Of a stretch of DNA of 64,000 nucleotides, positions 51,039-59,418 are shown piece by piece (the stretch's first letter is position 1; each line of letters begins with the position of its first letter). Source of the stretch: Salinisphaera sp002433465. Its GTDB lineage: Bacteria > Pseudomonadota > Gammaproteobacteria > Nevskiales > Salinisphaeraceae. The notes beneath the pieces are model-generated. The model had not been told where the DNA came from. It saw only the letters and a list, made by a program, of their open reading frames with translations, and did no database searches. Position numbers and translations under genes: made by a program. The stretch lies in assembly GCF_040361435.1 (NCBI RefSeq), contig NZ_APNL01000006.1, forward strand, positions 62,001-126,000. The letters are read 5' to 3'.

Positions 51039-51895
51039 ACATGCCTAACGAACTGCGCGCGGCGACCGAACAGGCGCCGCGCGCCGATCACGTGGACGCG
51101 CTGCGTGCGTTCGTGGGTGCCAACCGCCGACTGTTCGTATTAACGGGTGCGGGTATCAGCACGCATTCGGGTATTCCCGACTATCGCGATCGCGACGGCG
51201 GCTGGAAAGGGGCGACGCCTATTCAGCACGCGGCGTTCGTCGGTCAGATCTCCAAGCGGCGGCGCTACTGGGCACGCAGCATGGCCGGCTGGCCCGCGGT
51301 AGCGCGCGCGCAGCCGAATGCGGCCCATCATGCGATTTACCGCCTCGGGGCGGCCGGCCATATCGGCACGCTGCTGACCCAGAACGTCGACGGCCTGCAT
51401 CGGGCGGCGGGCAATCGCGGGGTGATCGATCTGCATGGACGTCTCGACCGCGTGGTCTGCCTGGCCTGCGATACGCGCCTGTCGCGCAATCGCGTGCAGG
51501 AAATGCTGATCGAAGCCAATGCCGGCTGGCTGCACGACAGCGACGCCATTCGTCCGGACGGCGATATCGAACTGGGCGACGTCGACTACGATCGTTTTGT
51601 CGTGCCCGACTGCCCGGTCTGTGGCGGCATCCTCAAGCCGGACGTGGTGTTCTTCGGCGGCGCGGTGCCAAAAAAGACGGTCGCACGGGCCTGGGCCGGG
51701 CTTGCCCGTGCCGAAGCCGTACTGGTTGTCGGCTCGTCGTTGATGGTGTGGTCGGGCTTTCGCTTCGTGCGCGAGGCCGCGGTACGCGGCCTGCCGATCA
51801 TGGCGATCAATCAGGGACGTACGCGCGCGGATGATCTGATCACGCACAAGCTCGACGACGATTGTGCCGCGTTACTGGCGACGGCTATCGATTGA
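51035..51895 (+). CDS. cobB: Sir2-family NAD-dependent protein deacylase
   Basis: 286-residue sirtuin. NAD site FVLTGAGISTHSGIPDYRDRDGGW, TLLTQNVDGLHRAAGN, catalytic His in IDLHGRLDRVVCLAC, and a structural zinc site from CLAC and CPVCGG separated by an insertion of about 55 residues, which is longer than in E. coli CobB. LKPDVVFFGGAVPKKT and VGSSLMVWSGFRFV complete the Rossmann domain. This insert places it in the group of larger bacterial sirtuins (class II-like). Coupled by a 4-bp overlap to the HAD phosphatase gene. Confidence 0.93.
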   Translation: MNMPNELRAATEQAPRADHVDALRAFVGANRRLFVLTGAGISTHSGIPDYRDRDGGWKGATPIQHAAFVGQISKRRRYWARSMAGWPAVARAQPNAAHHAIYRLGAAGHIGTLLTQNVDGLHRAAGNRGVIDLHGRLDRVVCLACDTRLSRNRVQEMLIEANAGWLHDSDAIRPDGDIELGDVDYDRFVVPDCPVCGGILKPDVVFFGGAVPKKTVARAWAGLARAEAVLVVGSSLMVWSGFRFVREAAVRGLPIMAINQGRTRADDLITHKLDDDCAALLATAID

Positions 51896-52113
51896 AGACG
51901 CGTCGAGAATGCCCTGCAGTGGCGTTATCGCTGCGCCTCGGGCAGGGCATCCACCTGGCCGAAGGGCACGGCCCCCACGACGAGTCGTGTCACGATAATA
52001 TAGCCGACCAATCTGAGCTGCTGGCGAATCATGAGTCTATCTCCGAATACGCGTGTCGTTTCACCCGGCCTCGTGAGAACGAGTCTGCGCTCGTTTGTTG
52101 ACGCGAGCGTGAC

Positions 52114-53049
52114 ATGAACGAACATAAGGACAACACGCGCCTGCGGCTGGGGATCGACCTGGGCGGCACCAAGATCGCCGGCATCGTGCTCGACGGCGAA
52201 GATCAGGTACGTGCCGAACGCCGGGTCGATACGCCGGAAAGCGGCTATAACGCCACGCTGGAAGCGATTATCGATCTGGTCGTGGCGCTGGAAGGTGAGG
52301 TGGGCACACGCGGGCTGCGGCTGGGCGTGGGCACGCCGGGCAGCGTGCTGCCGGCGACCGGGCGTCTGCGAAACGCCAACTCCCAGTGCCTGAACGGCCG
52401 TACGCTCGGCGCCGATCTCGAGCGCGCGCTCGCACGCGAAGTACGCCTGGCCAACGATGCCGACTGTCTCGCGCTTTCGGAAGCGCGCGACGGCGCGGCG
52501 GCCGGGCATCGCAACGTATTCGGCGTAATTCTGGGCACCGGCGTCGGGGGTGGTGTGGTCATCGACGGCGGATTGATCACCGGGCGTAACGGCCTCGCCG
52601 GCGAATGGGGGCATACCTGTCTGCCGTGGCCGACCGCGGCCGAAGTGCGGCAACCGCCGAGCTGCTGGTGCGGCCTGGACAGCTGCCTGGAGGCCTGGAT
52701 CTCGGGGCCCGGAATGACCGCCGATCATGTTCGGCGCGGCGGTTACAACATACCGGCCCAGGCGATCGTCGAACGTGCCGAAGCCGGCGAGCGCTTGGCC
52801 GGGGCGACGCTCAAGTCCTGGCTGCAACGGGTGGCCCGGTCGATGGCGATGATCGTGAATATTCTCGACCCCGACGTGATCGTGGTCGGCGGCGGGCTAT
52901 CGCAGATCCGCTGGCTGTATAGCGAAGTGCCGAAGATATGGGCACAGCATGCGTTCGCCGAGCATATCGATACGCCGCTGGTCGCGGCCGCCCACGGCGA
53001 TGCATCCGGCGTGCGCGGGGCGGCCCGTCTCTGGCCGCTTGACGGATAG
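52114..53049 (+). CDS. ROK-family sugar kinase (fructokinase-like)
   Basis: 311-residue cytoplasmic kinase. ATP motif LGIDLGGTKIAGIVLDG, LGVGTPGSVLPATG, catalytic segment VRLANDADCLALSEA, VFGVILGTGVGGGVVIDGGL, and the ROK zinc motif beginning GEWGHTCLPWP and continuing CWCGLDSCLEAWISG with the three Cys in place. It most resembles the Mak-type fructokinases. The 218-bp gap upstream and 300-bp gap downstream suggest its own promoter; no sugar transporter is nearby to confirm the substrate. Confidence 0.92.
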   Translation: MNEHKDNTRLRLGIDLGGTKIAGIVLDGEDQVRAERRVDTPESGYNATLEAIIDLVVALEGEVGTRGLRLGVGTPGSVLPATGRLRNANSQCLNGRTLGADLERALAREVRLANDADCLALSEARDGAAAGHRNVFGVILGTGVGGGVVIDGGLITGRNGLAGEWGHTCLPWPTAAEVRQPPSCWCGLDSCLEAWISGPGMTADHVRRGGYNIPAQAIVERAEAGERLAGATLKSWLQRVARSMAMIVNILDPDVIVVGGGLSQIRWLYSEVPKIWAQHAFAEHIDTPLVAAAHGDASGVRGAARLWPLDG

Positions 53050-53350
53050 CCAACTCTATAGCCAGGACTCTTGCGCCTGGGGCTGGCGCGTTCGAGGCGC
53101 GCCGCGAAGCCGAGTCGGCTACGGCCGGTGTCGCTCCAGGGCTTGGCTGTTTTCGTCCCCGCAGGATGAACGGTGATACAAGCATCGGATTTTGGAGTAC
53201 AACAGGCGTTGAGCCCCGTAACGTCCGGTCGTGTCAACCCCGGCTAACAGGGCATGAACAGTGCGTCTACGGCGAATCAGGCCCGGTCCCGACCGATCGG
53301 TATGCTAGAGTCGAAGGCGTTTATTTCGTATTTCTCCATTAGGAGTGTTT
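53050..53350. other. Intergenic region upstream of the ATP-grasp gene
   Basis: 300 bp without a supported gene. Near its end, TATGCT at about 53301 is a plausible -10 element for the ATP-grasp gene, but I see no good -35. Nothing else stands out. Confidence 0.4.
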
Positions 53351-54577
53351 ATGGCCGAGAAGAATCCCGAAAAGGGTTATGTTGCCCTACTGGGTTGGTC
53401 CCTGGGTGCGGTCGAAGCGGCGGATCGTTTCGATCGGCGCTACGTGGTCGTCGCTCCGGATTGGGCGGAGGATTACTGCAAGCAGCATGATATTCCTTAT
53501 ATCCCGTGGAATTTTGAGCGCCTGAACGAGCGTTCACTGGAAATCGCCGAAAAGCTGAAGGAAGAAGGCGTAGACGTGGCTATCCCGCTGTTCGAGGAAA
53601 CAGTGGAATGGGCCGGCGCGATCAACTCGGTGCTCATGGACAACCCGCGTCTGCATGGTCAGGCGGTGCTGTTCCGTGACAAGGCGCTCATGAAGCGTCG
53701 TGCGCAGCTGGGCGGTATCCGCGTGGGTATCTTCGAGGAAGCGCATGAGAAAGACGACGTCTATCGTTTCTTCAAGCGCGTGAACCAGACCCTTCTCAAA
53801 CTCGACGGCGACCCGGAAGATCCGATCCATCTCAAGGCCTTCGACAAGGCCGGCTGTCTCGGTCATCGCATGATCAAGTCGGCCGAGGAAATCGACTCGA
53901 TTCCCGACAGCGAATACCCGCTGCTCATGGAAAGCCATCTCGACGGCTGGGAATTCGCGGTCGAGGCATGGATCTGGGACGGCAAGATCCAGTTCCTGAA
54001 CATTTCCGAGTACGTCACGCTGGGTTATTCCGTGTTCGTGCCGGCTACGCCCGAGCTGGAAAGCTGGCGTAACGCGATTACCGAACAGATCGAGAAGCTG
54101 ATCAAGACCTTCGACATCAAGTTCGGTCAGATCCATCCGGAATACTTCGTGACCTCCGACGGCACCATGTACTTCGGCGAAGTGGCCTATCGTCCGCCGG
54201 GCTTCAAGGCCTTCGAGCTGATCGAGCGTGCCTACGGCTTCAACGCCTATCAGGCCACGATTCTGGTCATGGATCCGAAGACCAAGCAGGATGAGATCGA
54301 CGCGTTCTTCCCCGAGCCGGTCAAGGAAGCCAAGGGCTATGCGGGCTGCTTCGGCGTGTACCCGCGCAAGCGCGTGGTCAGCAAGCTCGAGATTCCGAAG
54401 GAAACCGAAGAGCATCCGTTCTTCGATTTCCACGAGCTGACTGCACCGCTGCAGGATACGGTCACCAAGCGTACTGCCTTCGGTACCCACTGGGGTCTGG
54501 TGTTCTTCTTCGGCGACAATCCGCACCAGCTGCGTGATTTGCTCAAGCACCAGGAAGATCTGGACTTCTATGTCTAG
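53351..54577 (+). CDS. ATP-grasp domain ligase-like protein of unknown substrate
   Basis: 408-residue cytoplasmic protein. N-terminal pre-ATP-grasp Rossmann-like part (to about 110: YVALLGWSLGAVEAADRFDRRYVVVAPDWAEDYC), then an ATP-grasp fold with HLKAFDKAGCLGHRMIKS, YPLLMESHLDGWEFAVEAWIWDGKI and the metal/ATP segment MYFGEVAYRPPGFKAFELIERAYG, where Glu and Arg of the usual E-x-x-x-R motif are kept. It resembles carboxylate-amine ligases of the PurK/biotin carboxylase superfamily but no substrate motif is recognisable. Strong AGGAG site 5 bp before ATG 53351. Followed by a textbook terminator; monocistronic. Confidence 0.82.
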   Translation: MAEKNPEKGYVALLGWSLGAVEAADRFDRRYVVVAPDWAEDYCKQHDIPYIPWNFERLNERSLEIAEKLKEEGVDVAIPLFEETVEWAGAINSVLMDNPRLHGQAVLFRDKALMKRRAQLGGIRVGIFEEAHEKDDVYRFFKRVNQTLLKLDGDPEDPIHLKAFDKAGCLGHRMIKSAEEIDSIPDSEYPLLMESHLDGWEFAVEAWIWDGKIQFLNISEYVTLGYSVFVPATPELESWRNAITEQIEKLIKTFDIKFGQIHPEYFVTSDGTMYFGEVAYRPPGFKAFELIERAYGFNAYQATILVMDPKTKQDEIDAFFPEPVKEAKGYAGCFGVYPRKRVVSKLEIPKETEEHPFFDFHELTAPLQDTVTKRTAFGTHWGLVFFFGDNPHQLRDLLKHQEDLDFYV

Positions 54578-54619
54578 TCGCGCCTAGGTCGTTGCGACGC
54601 GCGCGTCGCCAACGATAAG

Positions 54620-54656
54620 AAGGCCGCATCGGGTTTTCCGATGCGGCCTTTTTTTT
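54620..54656 (+). terminator. Strong rho-independent terminator
   Basis: A 13-bp perfect stem (AAGGCCGCATCGG at 54620-54632 with 54638-54650) around a GTTTT loop, followed by T-run continuing from the stem into eight consecutive T (54649-54656). It ends the ATP-grasp transcript. Its A-rich foot is too short for efficient use on the other strand, so the opposite gene (stop at 54731) may read towards it. Confidence 0.95.
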
Positions 54657-54730
54657 GCTTGAATCGAGGTTGCCGCACGAGCGTCCGGTCGGGTGGGGGC
54701 CACCACAAGCCGCGATTCCTGTGGCGGTGT

Positions 54731-56716
54731 TCAGTCGTCCCAGGCGCGATCCGAGGCCCAGCCTTCGGCGACCAGGGTGCGGATACGTGCGATTGCCTCG
54801 TCGGGTACGGCACTGGCATCGCCGATTTCCCGATTCTTGTAATGGTAGACGTAGAGCCGCGAGGCGAACTGCTCGAAGGGCAGGGATGATTCGCCTTCGA
54901 GCTCGCCATGGCTATGGGTCGAGGTCACGATATCCTGGCCCCAGTTCTGACCCTTGTCGCGGTTCGGGTTGAAGAAATACACGCGCCATTCACCGGCCGG
55001 GTCGTAGGCGACCCGCTGGATCGACAGCGCATGCCAGCCGACCAGCTCGGCGTTGAAATTGGTGGTGGCGATGCCGCAGGGCTGGGCATAGACCAGATCC
55101 CGACCGCCGTTGTAGAGCGGATGGTAGGAGGCATAGAAATCGCGAATGAACGCATCGAAACCGCGGACGTTGCCATTTGCGGTATCGAGCAGTTCCCCGA
55201 AGCCGCGATGCACCCACCAGCCGTGCAGCTCGGGGTTCACCCAGCGGTGGCCGTCGCCGGCGCGGCCGATGGTGAGCCGGCTCATTTCCATATAGATGCG
55301 GTCGAGATGCGGTGTCAGCAGCAGGGATACCGGGTCGAGCTCGGTATGCAGGCTGGTCGCCAGGCCGAACGACAGCTCGCTGGAACGAATGGTCTTGCCC
55401 TCGAACTGCATGAGCAGTTCGTTCTCCCGTGCGCCGAAGGCAATCAGCTCCAACAGATAACCCACGTCGTTCTGTGCCCACAGGCTGATGGCCCGGGCTG
55501 CCTGGCAGGTCGGGTTATGCCCCTGATCGACGCCGCGCGGCTGGCCCAGCACAGACAAGGTACCGGCCAGTAGCAGCACGTTGGCATCGGGCGGATCCTG
55601 CCATTCGCTGGCCGCGCGCAGGTTTTCGGCCACGCTCGGATGGATGGCCAGCACCATGAGTCGACGCAGGCCCGGCAGCACCGGACGAATAAAGGTCATG
55701 CCCTGTTCGAGCAGCTTCGACAGTCCATAGATCGAGCGCGCGGTCTCGCGCCAGATCGCGAATCGGATGATGTCGGATATGAGCGTCTGATGGGCGCCGA
55801 GGCTGACCTTGCCGACCGCGTTCAGTGCCAGCGCCGGGCCGACCAGTTCGGGTGCGTTATCGACCAGATGACGCAGCAGATCCGCGTGCTGGGCCGATAC
55901 CAGGCCGGTGCGCGCCATGGCCTGGCCAAAGTTGTGGGCTTCTTCGGCCAGTGCATTGATATCCAGTTCCGCGAGCGCTGCGGCATAGTCTTCCCGGCTG
56001 CCGATCCGCGACAGCGGTGTCGGCCCGTTGAGCGCGTGCATCCATTCGCGTGCCCGTGCGACCGAGGGGTCGTCGTTCGCAAGCTCGGTGGTCGCGCGAT
56101 CGGCAGCACGCAGCAGGGCTTCGACGCGCTGAACCATGATCGGGCGCTGTAAAAGCACCCGCTCAGCCTCGTGGACGAGAGCATCCAGGATCGCTGCCGC
56201 ACCCAGCCGGTCGAGGATGAATTCGAACAGGTTCTTCACCCGTTCGGCCGCTGCCGGATCGGCTTCGCGCGTTTCTTCGGTCGCCACCGGGAACAGCAGG
56301 TCGAGGTTGCTCGCCATGATCTGCTGAAGAAAGCGACGTGCCTCATCGCCGGTCATGCCGGGAGATTCGATCGCATGCTCGGCGATGGCCAGCATGCGCA
56401 GCTCGCTCAGGCATTCCAGGGTGGCATTCACGCCGCCGGCACGTAACGTGGTGCTCACCAGCGCCGGTTGCAGGGCTTCGGGCTGTTCCCAATCGCCGTT
56501 GGCAAACACACCCGCCGCATCGAAGCGCGGCGCGAACCCATAGAGATGTGCCACACCTTCGGGCGTGCGCAGCAGCTTCTGGGCGCGTGCCAGCAACTGC
56601 TGCTGCTGCATCGCCTTGCCAAAAGAACGGGCCGCTTCAAGGCGTTCCAGAACCTGTTCGAAATCCGTGGCTAGGCGGGCCGGATCGCTCAGGCCGCCCA
56701 CTGTGACTTGGGCCAT
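54731..56716 (-). CDS. Large protein with papain-like Gln-Cys-His-Asn pattern, unknown function
   Basis: 661 residues, no signal peptide or membrane helices. The first 380 residues are helical and rich in Ala/Leu/Arg, possibly repeats. The C-terminal part carries GQPRGVDQGHNPTCQAARAISLWAQND with Q398 and C404, then VGWHALSIQRVAYD with H562, then WRVYFFNPNRDKG with N583: the order and context of a papain-like cysteine peptidase or transglutaminase. I cannot name a family. ATG 56716 is chosen for its GGAGGG ribosome site; 60 more codons are open upstream. It is the last gene of the minus-strand amide cluster, separated from the porin gene by 360 bp. Confidence 0.75.
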   Translation of the reverse strand: MAQVTVGGLSDPARLATDFEQVLERLEAARSFGKAMQQQQLLARAQKLLRTPEGVAHLYGFAPRFDAAGVFANGDWEQPEALQPALVSTTLRAGGVNATLECLSELRMLAIAEHAIESPGMTGDEARRFLQQIMASNLDLLFPVATEETREADPAAAERVKNLFEFILDRLGAAAILDALVHEAERVLLQRPIMVQRVEALLRAADRATTELANDDPSVARAREWMHALNGPTPLSRIGSREDYAAALAELDINALAEEAHNFGQAMARTGLVSAQHADLLRHLVDNAPELVGPALALNAVGKVSLGAHQTLISDIIRFAIWRETARSIYGLSKLLEQGMTFIRPVLPGLRRLMVLAIHPSVAENLRAASEWQDPPDANVLLLAGTLSVLGQPRGVDQGHNPTCQAARAISLWAQNDVGYLLELIAFGARENELLMQFEGKTIRSSELSFGLATSLHTELDPVSLLLTPHLDRIYMEMSRLTIGRAGDGHRWVNPELHGWWVHRGFGELLDTANGNVRGFDAFIRDFYASYHPLYNGGRDLVYAQPCGIATTNFNAELVGWHALSIQRVAYDPAGEWRVYFFNPNRDKGQNWGQDIVTSTHSHGELEGESSLPFEQFASRLYVYHYKNREIGDASAVPDEAIARIRTLVAEGWASDRAWDD

Positions 56717-57076
56717 CGTTTGCCCTCCAGTGAACTCGATGGCGCGTTGACCATCATCTCGGGGCATCCGCTCGAACCGTTCTCGTGCACGTCTGGCGAG
56801 TCGGAACGCGCCTCGGCGACGGTCGAACGTGGTCAACCGATGGTATGCCCGCTTAAAAATCGAAGAGTGGACGTTAACACAGCGCAGCATGCGCACAGCG
56901 CGTGCCTAGTGCTGGTATAGCGATGTATCGGCGAAATCGCGGGCGGCTGAATACGCGGTTGGGCATCGCTACTGCGTGCGGGTACGGGGCCGGTGGTGGG
57001 CTGTTGGCGACCGCGTATCGGCGTTTTGACGTTGCGGGCAGCCGGCCGTAACGGCCGGCTGCCGCGCGGATCAGGC
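56717..57076. other. Intergenic region with hairpin after the outer-membrane protein gene
   Basis: 360 bp between two minus-strand genes. A GC-rich hairpin, GCAGCCGGCC (57038-57047) pairing with 57053-57062 around a 5-base loop, lies 15 bp past the outer-membrane protein stop. It has no T-run; it could be a transcript-end stabiliser or a weak terminator. The rest should hold the promoter of the 661-residue protein gene. No further gene seen. Confidence 0.5.
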
Positions 57077-57985
57077 TTAGAACGCCATGCCGATGCTGAC
57101 CGTGCCGGTCAGGAAATCGTCTTCCGGGTTGCCCGGAATCACGTCTTCGTCGGTGTGGTAATAGGTCGTGTTGACCGCGAGCGACCAGTCGCCGTAGCCG
57201 GCCGGGATGAAGCCCAGGCCCAGGCTCGCCGTGGCGCCGATCGAGGCATAGCCGAAACCGCTGTCGCCACCCTGGAAGTCGTCGGTCATGAAGCCGACGC
57301 TCACCGGAATGGACAGGCTGACCGGGGTGGTGGGACTGTCTACAAGATCGAACGCCGGTTCGATGGCGCCAACGAAGACAGCACCATCGTCCTGGCCTTC
57401 CTGCCCGTTCACACGGATATGGGTCAGAAAGCTCGGGTTGAGCGCGAAGTCGCCGCCCCACAAGGCGCTGTCGTCATAACCGACGCTCAGATCCAGCACA
57501 CGCTCGGTGTCGCCGCCGTAGTACCACTGCTGGTAGATCGCGCCCAGGGTTACAGCACCTGTGGTATAGGTCAGACCGCCGTAGACGTCGATTTCCTGAA
57601 TGTTGCCGCCGATGGTGTCTTCGTCGGCGTTGTTGTTGATATCGCTCCATGCGCCGAAGGTCAGCGCAAACCCGTTCGGCAGATCGGCGCCGAGGTCGAT
57701 ATAGGCGAATTTGGTGGACTGCGACCCGTAAAAGTCATGCCCGCCGCCCCAGACGTCACCGCCGTAGGAAACGAAGTGCGAGGCAAAGTCCAGGCCGACC
57801 GAGCCATAGATCTTGTCTGCCGTACCAGAGGGCTCGCTCGACTCGTACTGGACTTGCGAGGGTGAATCGCTGTTGGGCGCACTGCGGGTCGATTCGTCGG
57901 CCATTTGTGCGAATGCGAGCGGGCTTGCTCCGCAGATTAACGATGCCACAAGGCAGGGCATCGTGGTCATGACTTTATTTTTCAT
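57077..57985 (-). CDS. Outer-membrane beta-barrel protein (porin-like)
   Basis: 302 residues. Signal peptide KVMTTMPCLVASLICGASPLAFA (cleavage near residue 27). The mature chain alternates polar and aromatic residues in short strands (YGSVGLDFASHFVSYGGDVWG, FAYIDLGADLPNGFALTFGAWSDIN, WSLAVNTTYYHTD) and ends TGTVSIGMAF with a terminal Phe, the usual outer-membrane assembly signal. Next to amidase genes it could be an amide/urea porin like FmdC of Methylophilus, but sequence alone does not show that. Ribosome site GGGAG. Its leader contains a GNRA-capped hairpin (58024-58037: ACGGG-GAAA-CCCGT on the minus strand) and an AT-rich block near 58060. Confidence 0.85.
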   Translation of the reverse strand: MKNKVMTTMPCLVASLICGASPLAFAQMADESTRSAPNSDSPSQVQYESSEPSGTADKIYGSVGLDFASHFVSYGGDVWGGGHDFYGSQSTKFAYIDLGADLPNGFALTFGAWSDINNNADEDTIGGNIQEIDVYGGLTYTTGAVTLGAIYQQWYYGGDTERVLDLSVGYDDSALWGGDFALNPSFLTHIRVNGQEGQDDGAVFVGAIEPAFDLVDSPTTPVSLSIPVSVGFMTDDFQGGDSGFGYASIGATASLGLGFIPAGYGDWSLAVNTTYYHTDEDVIPGNPEDDFLTGTVSIGMAF

Positions 57986-58266
57986 ATCTCTCCCTACAGG
58001 GTTCATGGATCAAGTATCCGAAAACGGGTTTCCCCGTGGATTAAAAAGCACGAGATGCGCCATATATTTTTAATATAGCGATGCGCGAACGCGCTGATAT
58101 AAGTCAAATGACGCATCGAAACCTTGCCGAGCGGCGAGCCACGACATAAATAGCCGTCAGGAAATCGCGAGAGCGCAATTGAAGGCCGGAGGAGCAGGGC
58201 GGCCGGGCGCCCGATGTTTCGTGCCGGCGTGCAGGTTCCGTAGCCGGCGCACGACGGTGGCTGAAC

Positions 58267-59352
58267 TCAGTCGTTCGAGAAATGCAGTCGCCCTTGTGCG
58301 TCCACATGGGCATGCATGACCTGGACGTCGTCAGGGTCGCGTTTACGCAGGTCTGCGTCGGCGATTGCTTCGGCCAATGGCAGTTCGACATGGCGGCGGA
58401 ACGCACGGCCCATGGCGCGGGCGCCGTAGCGGCGATCGAAGCCTTCCGTGTGCAACAGCGCGCGCGCCGAGTGATCCAATTCGGCTCGACGACCGATTCG
58501 AGCCAACCGGCTGTTCAACTTCTGCAGTTCGATATCGATGAGGCCATCCAGCATGTCCTGTTCGATCCAGTTGAACAGGCTGACGGTATCGATACGATTG
58601 ACGAATTCAGGGTCGAAGCGTGCGTGCAGGGCGTTGTCGACGATCTCATGCAGACCGCGACGCTGGCGCTGTTCGCAGGTCGGCCATAATCGCCGCCAGC
58701 CGCTGTTCAGACGTGCCAGGTAGCGCTCGATCTCGCGCGCGCCGAGATTGCTGGTCATGAAGATCATGGCATTGCGAAAGTCGATGGTCTTGGCGCCGGA
58801 GGTCAAGGTGAGCTGGCCGTTGTCGAAAACGTTGAGCAGGGCGCGTGCGACTTCGGCACCGGCTTTTTCGATCTCGTCGAACAACACGATGCCCGGTGCG
58901 CCGAAGCTGCCGGCAATGCGGTCGGGATCGAGCAGGGTGGTGCCTTCCTTGCTGCCGACATAGCCCGGCGGCGCGCCGGTGAGCGCGGCCGCATAATGTT
59001 CCTGGGCGAGGGTGTTCATGTCGATACGACACAGGGCATCGCGTCGACCGTGAATCGCCTCGGCAAGCACACGCACGAGTTCGGTTTTACCCACGCCGGT
59101 TGGGCCGAGCAACAGGCCGACATGCAGTGGTCGCTGGGGATCGCCGATATCGGCCTTGATGATCTTGAGGGCGCCTTCGACTGTATCCAGCGCCTGCGCC
59201 TGGCCGACGATGCGCTCGCGTAGCAGGCCCATGACGACGGCGGGCTCGAAATGAAAACGAGATGTGCGGTTGGGCGATGCGGTCTGTGCATCGCTTGCGG
59301 TGGGCGCAGAATCTTGGTTGTGCTCGGCGAGCATGTCATTGATGAACGGCAT
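58267..59352 (-). CDS. amiB: AmiB-like AAA+ ATPase (ClpB/ClpA D2-type)
   Basis: 361-residue ATPase containing only one Clp-type AAA+ module. Walker A GPTGVGKT (83-90), pore loop GAPPGYVG (127-133), Walker B VLFDE (156-160), sensor 1 AMIFMTSNLGAREI, arginine-finger and D2 small domain ending GFDRRYGARAMGRAFRRHVELPLAEAI. The first 35 residues are a polar linker. In Pseudomonas aeruginosa a ClpB-like AmiB is encoded directly after amidase amiE, as here (67 bp gap). Its role is unresolved; helping amidase or transporter assembly has been suggested. Confidence 0.9.
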   Translation of the reverse strand: MPFINDMLAEHNQDSAPTASDAQTASPNRTSRFHFEPAVVMGLLRERIVGQAQALDTVEGALKIIKADIGDPQRPLHVGLLLGPTGVGKTELVRVLAEAIHGRRDALCRIDMNTLAQEHYAAALTGAPPGYVGSKEGTTLLDPDRIAGSFGAPGIVLFDEIEKAGAEVARALLNVFDNGQLTLTSGAKTIDFRNAMIFMTSNLGAREIERYLARLNSGWRRLWPTCEQRQRRGLHEIVDNALHARFDPEFVNRIDTVSLFNWIEQDMLDGLIDIELQKLNSRLARIGRRAELDHSARALLHTEGFDRRYGARAMGRAFRRHVELPLAEAIADADLRKRDPDDVQVMHAHVDAQGRLHFSND

Positions 59353-59418
59353 GACGCCTCTCGTGGTTCGGCCGACGTACCGAGGCGTTCACCCCGGTAC
59401 GTCCATGTCGCCTATGGC

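Noticed and set aside
51035..51895. Sirtuin of the Macro/SirTM or toxin-antitoxin type
   Set aside because: No macrodomain or lipoate-protein genes lie next to it; the full NAD, His and four-Cys zinc set fits an ordinary deacylase.
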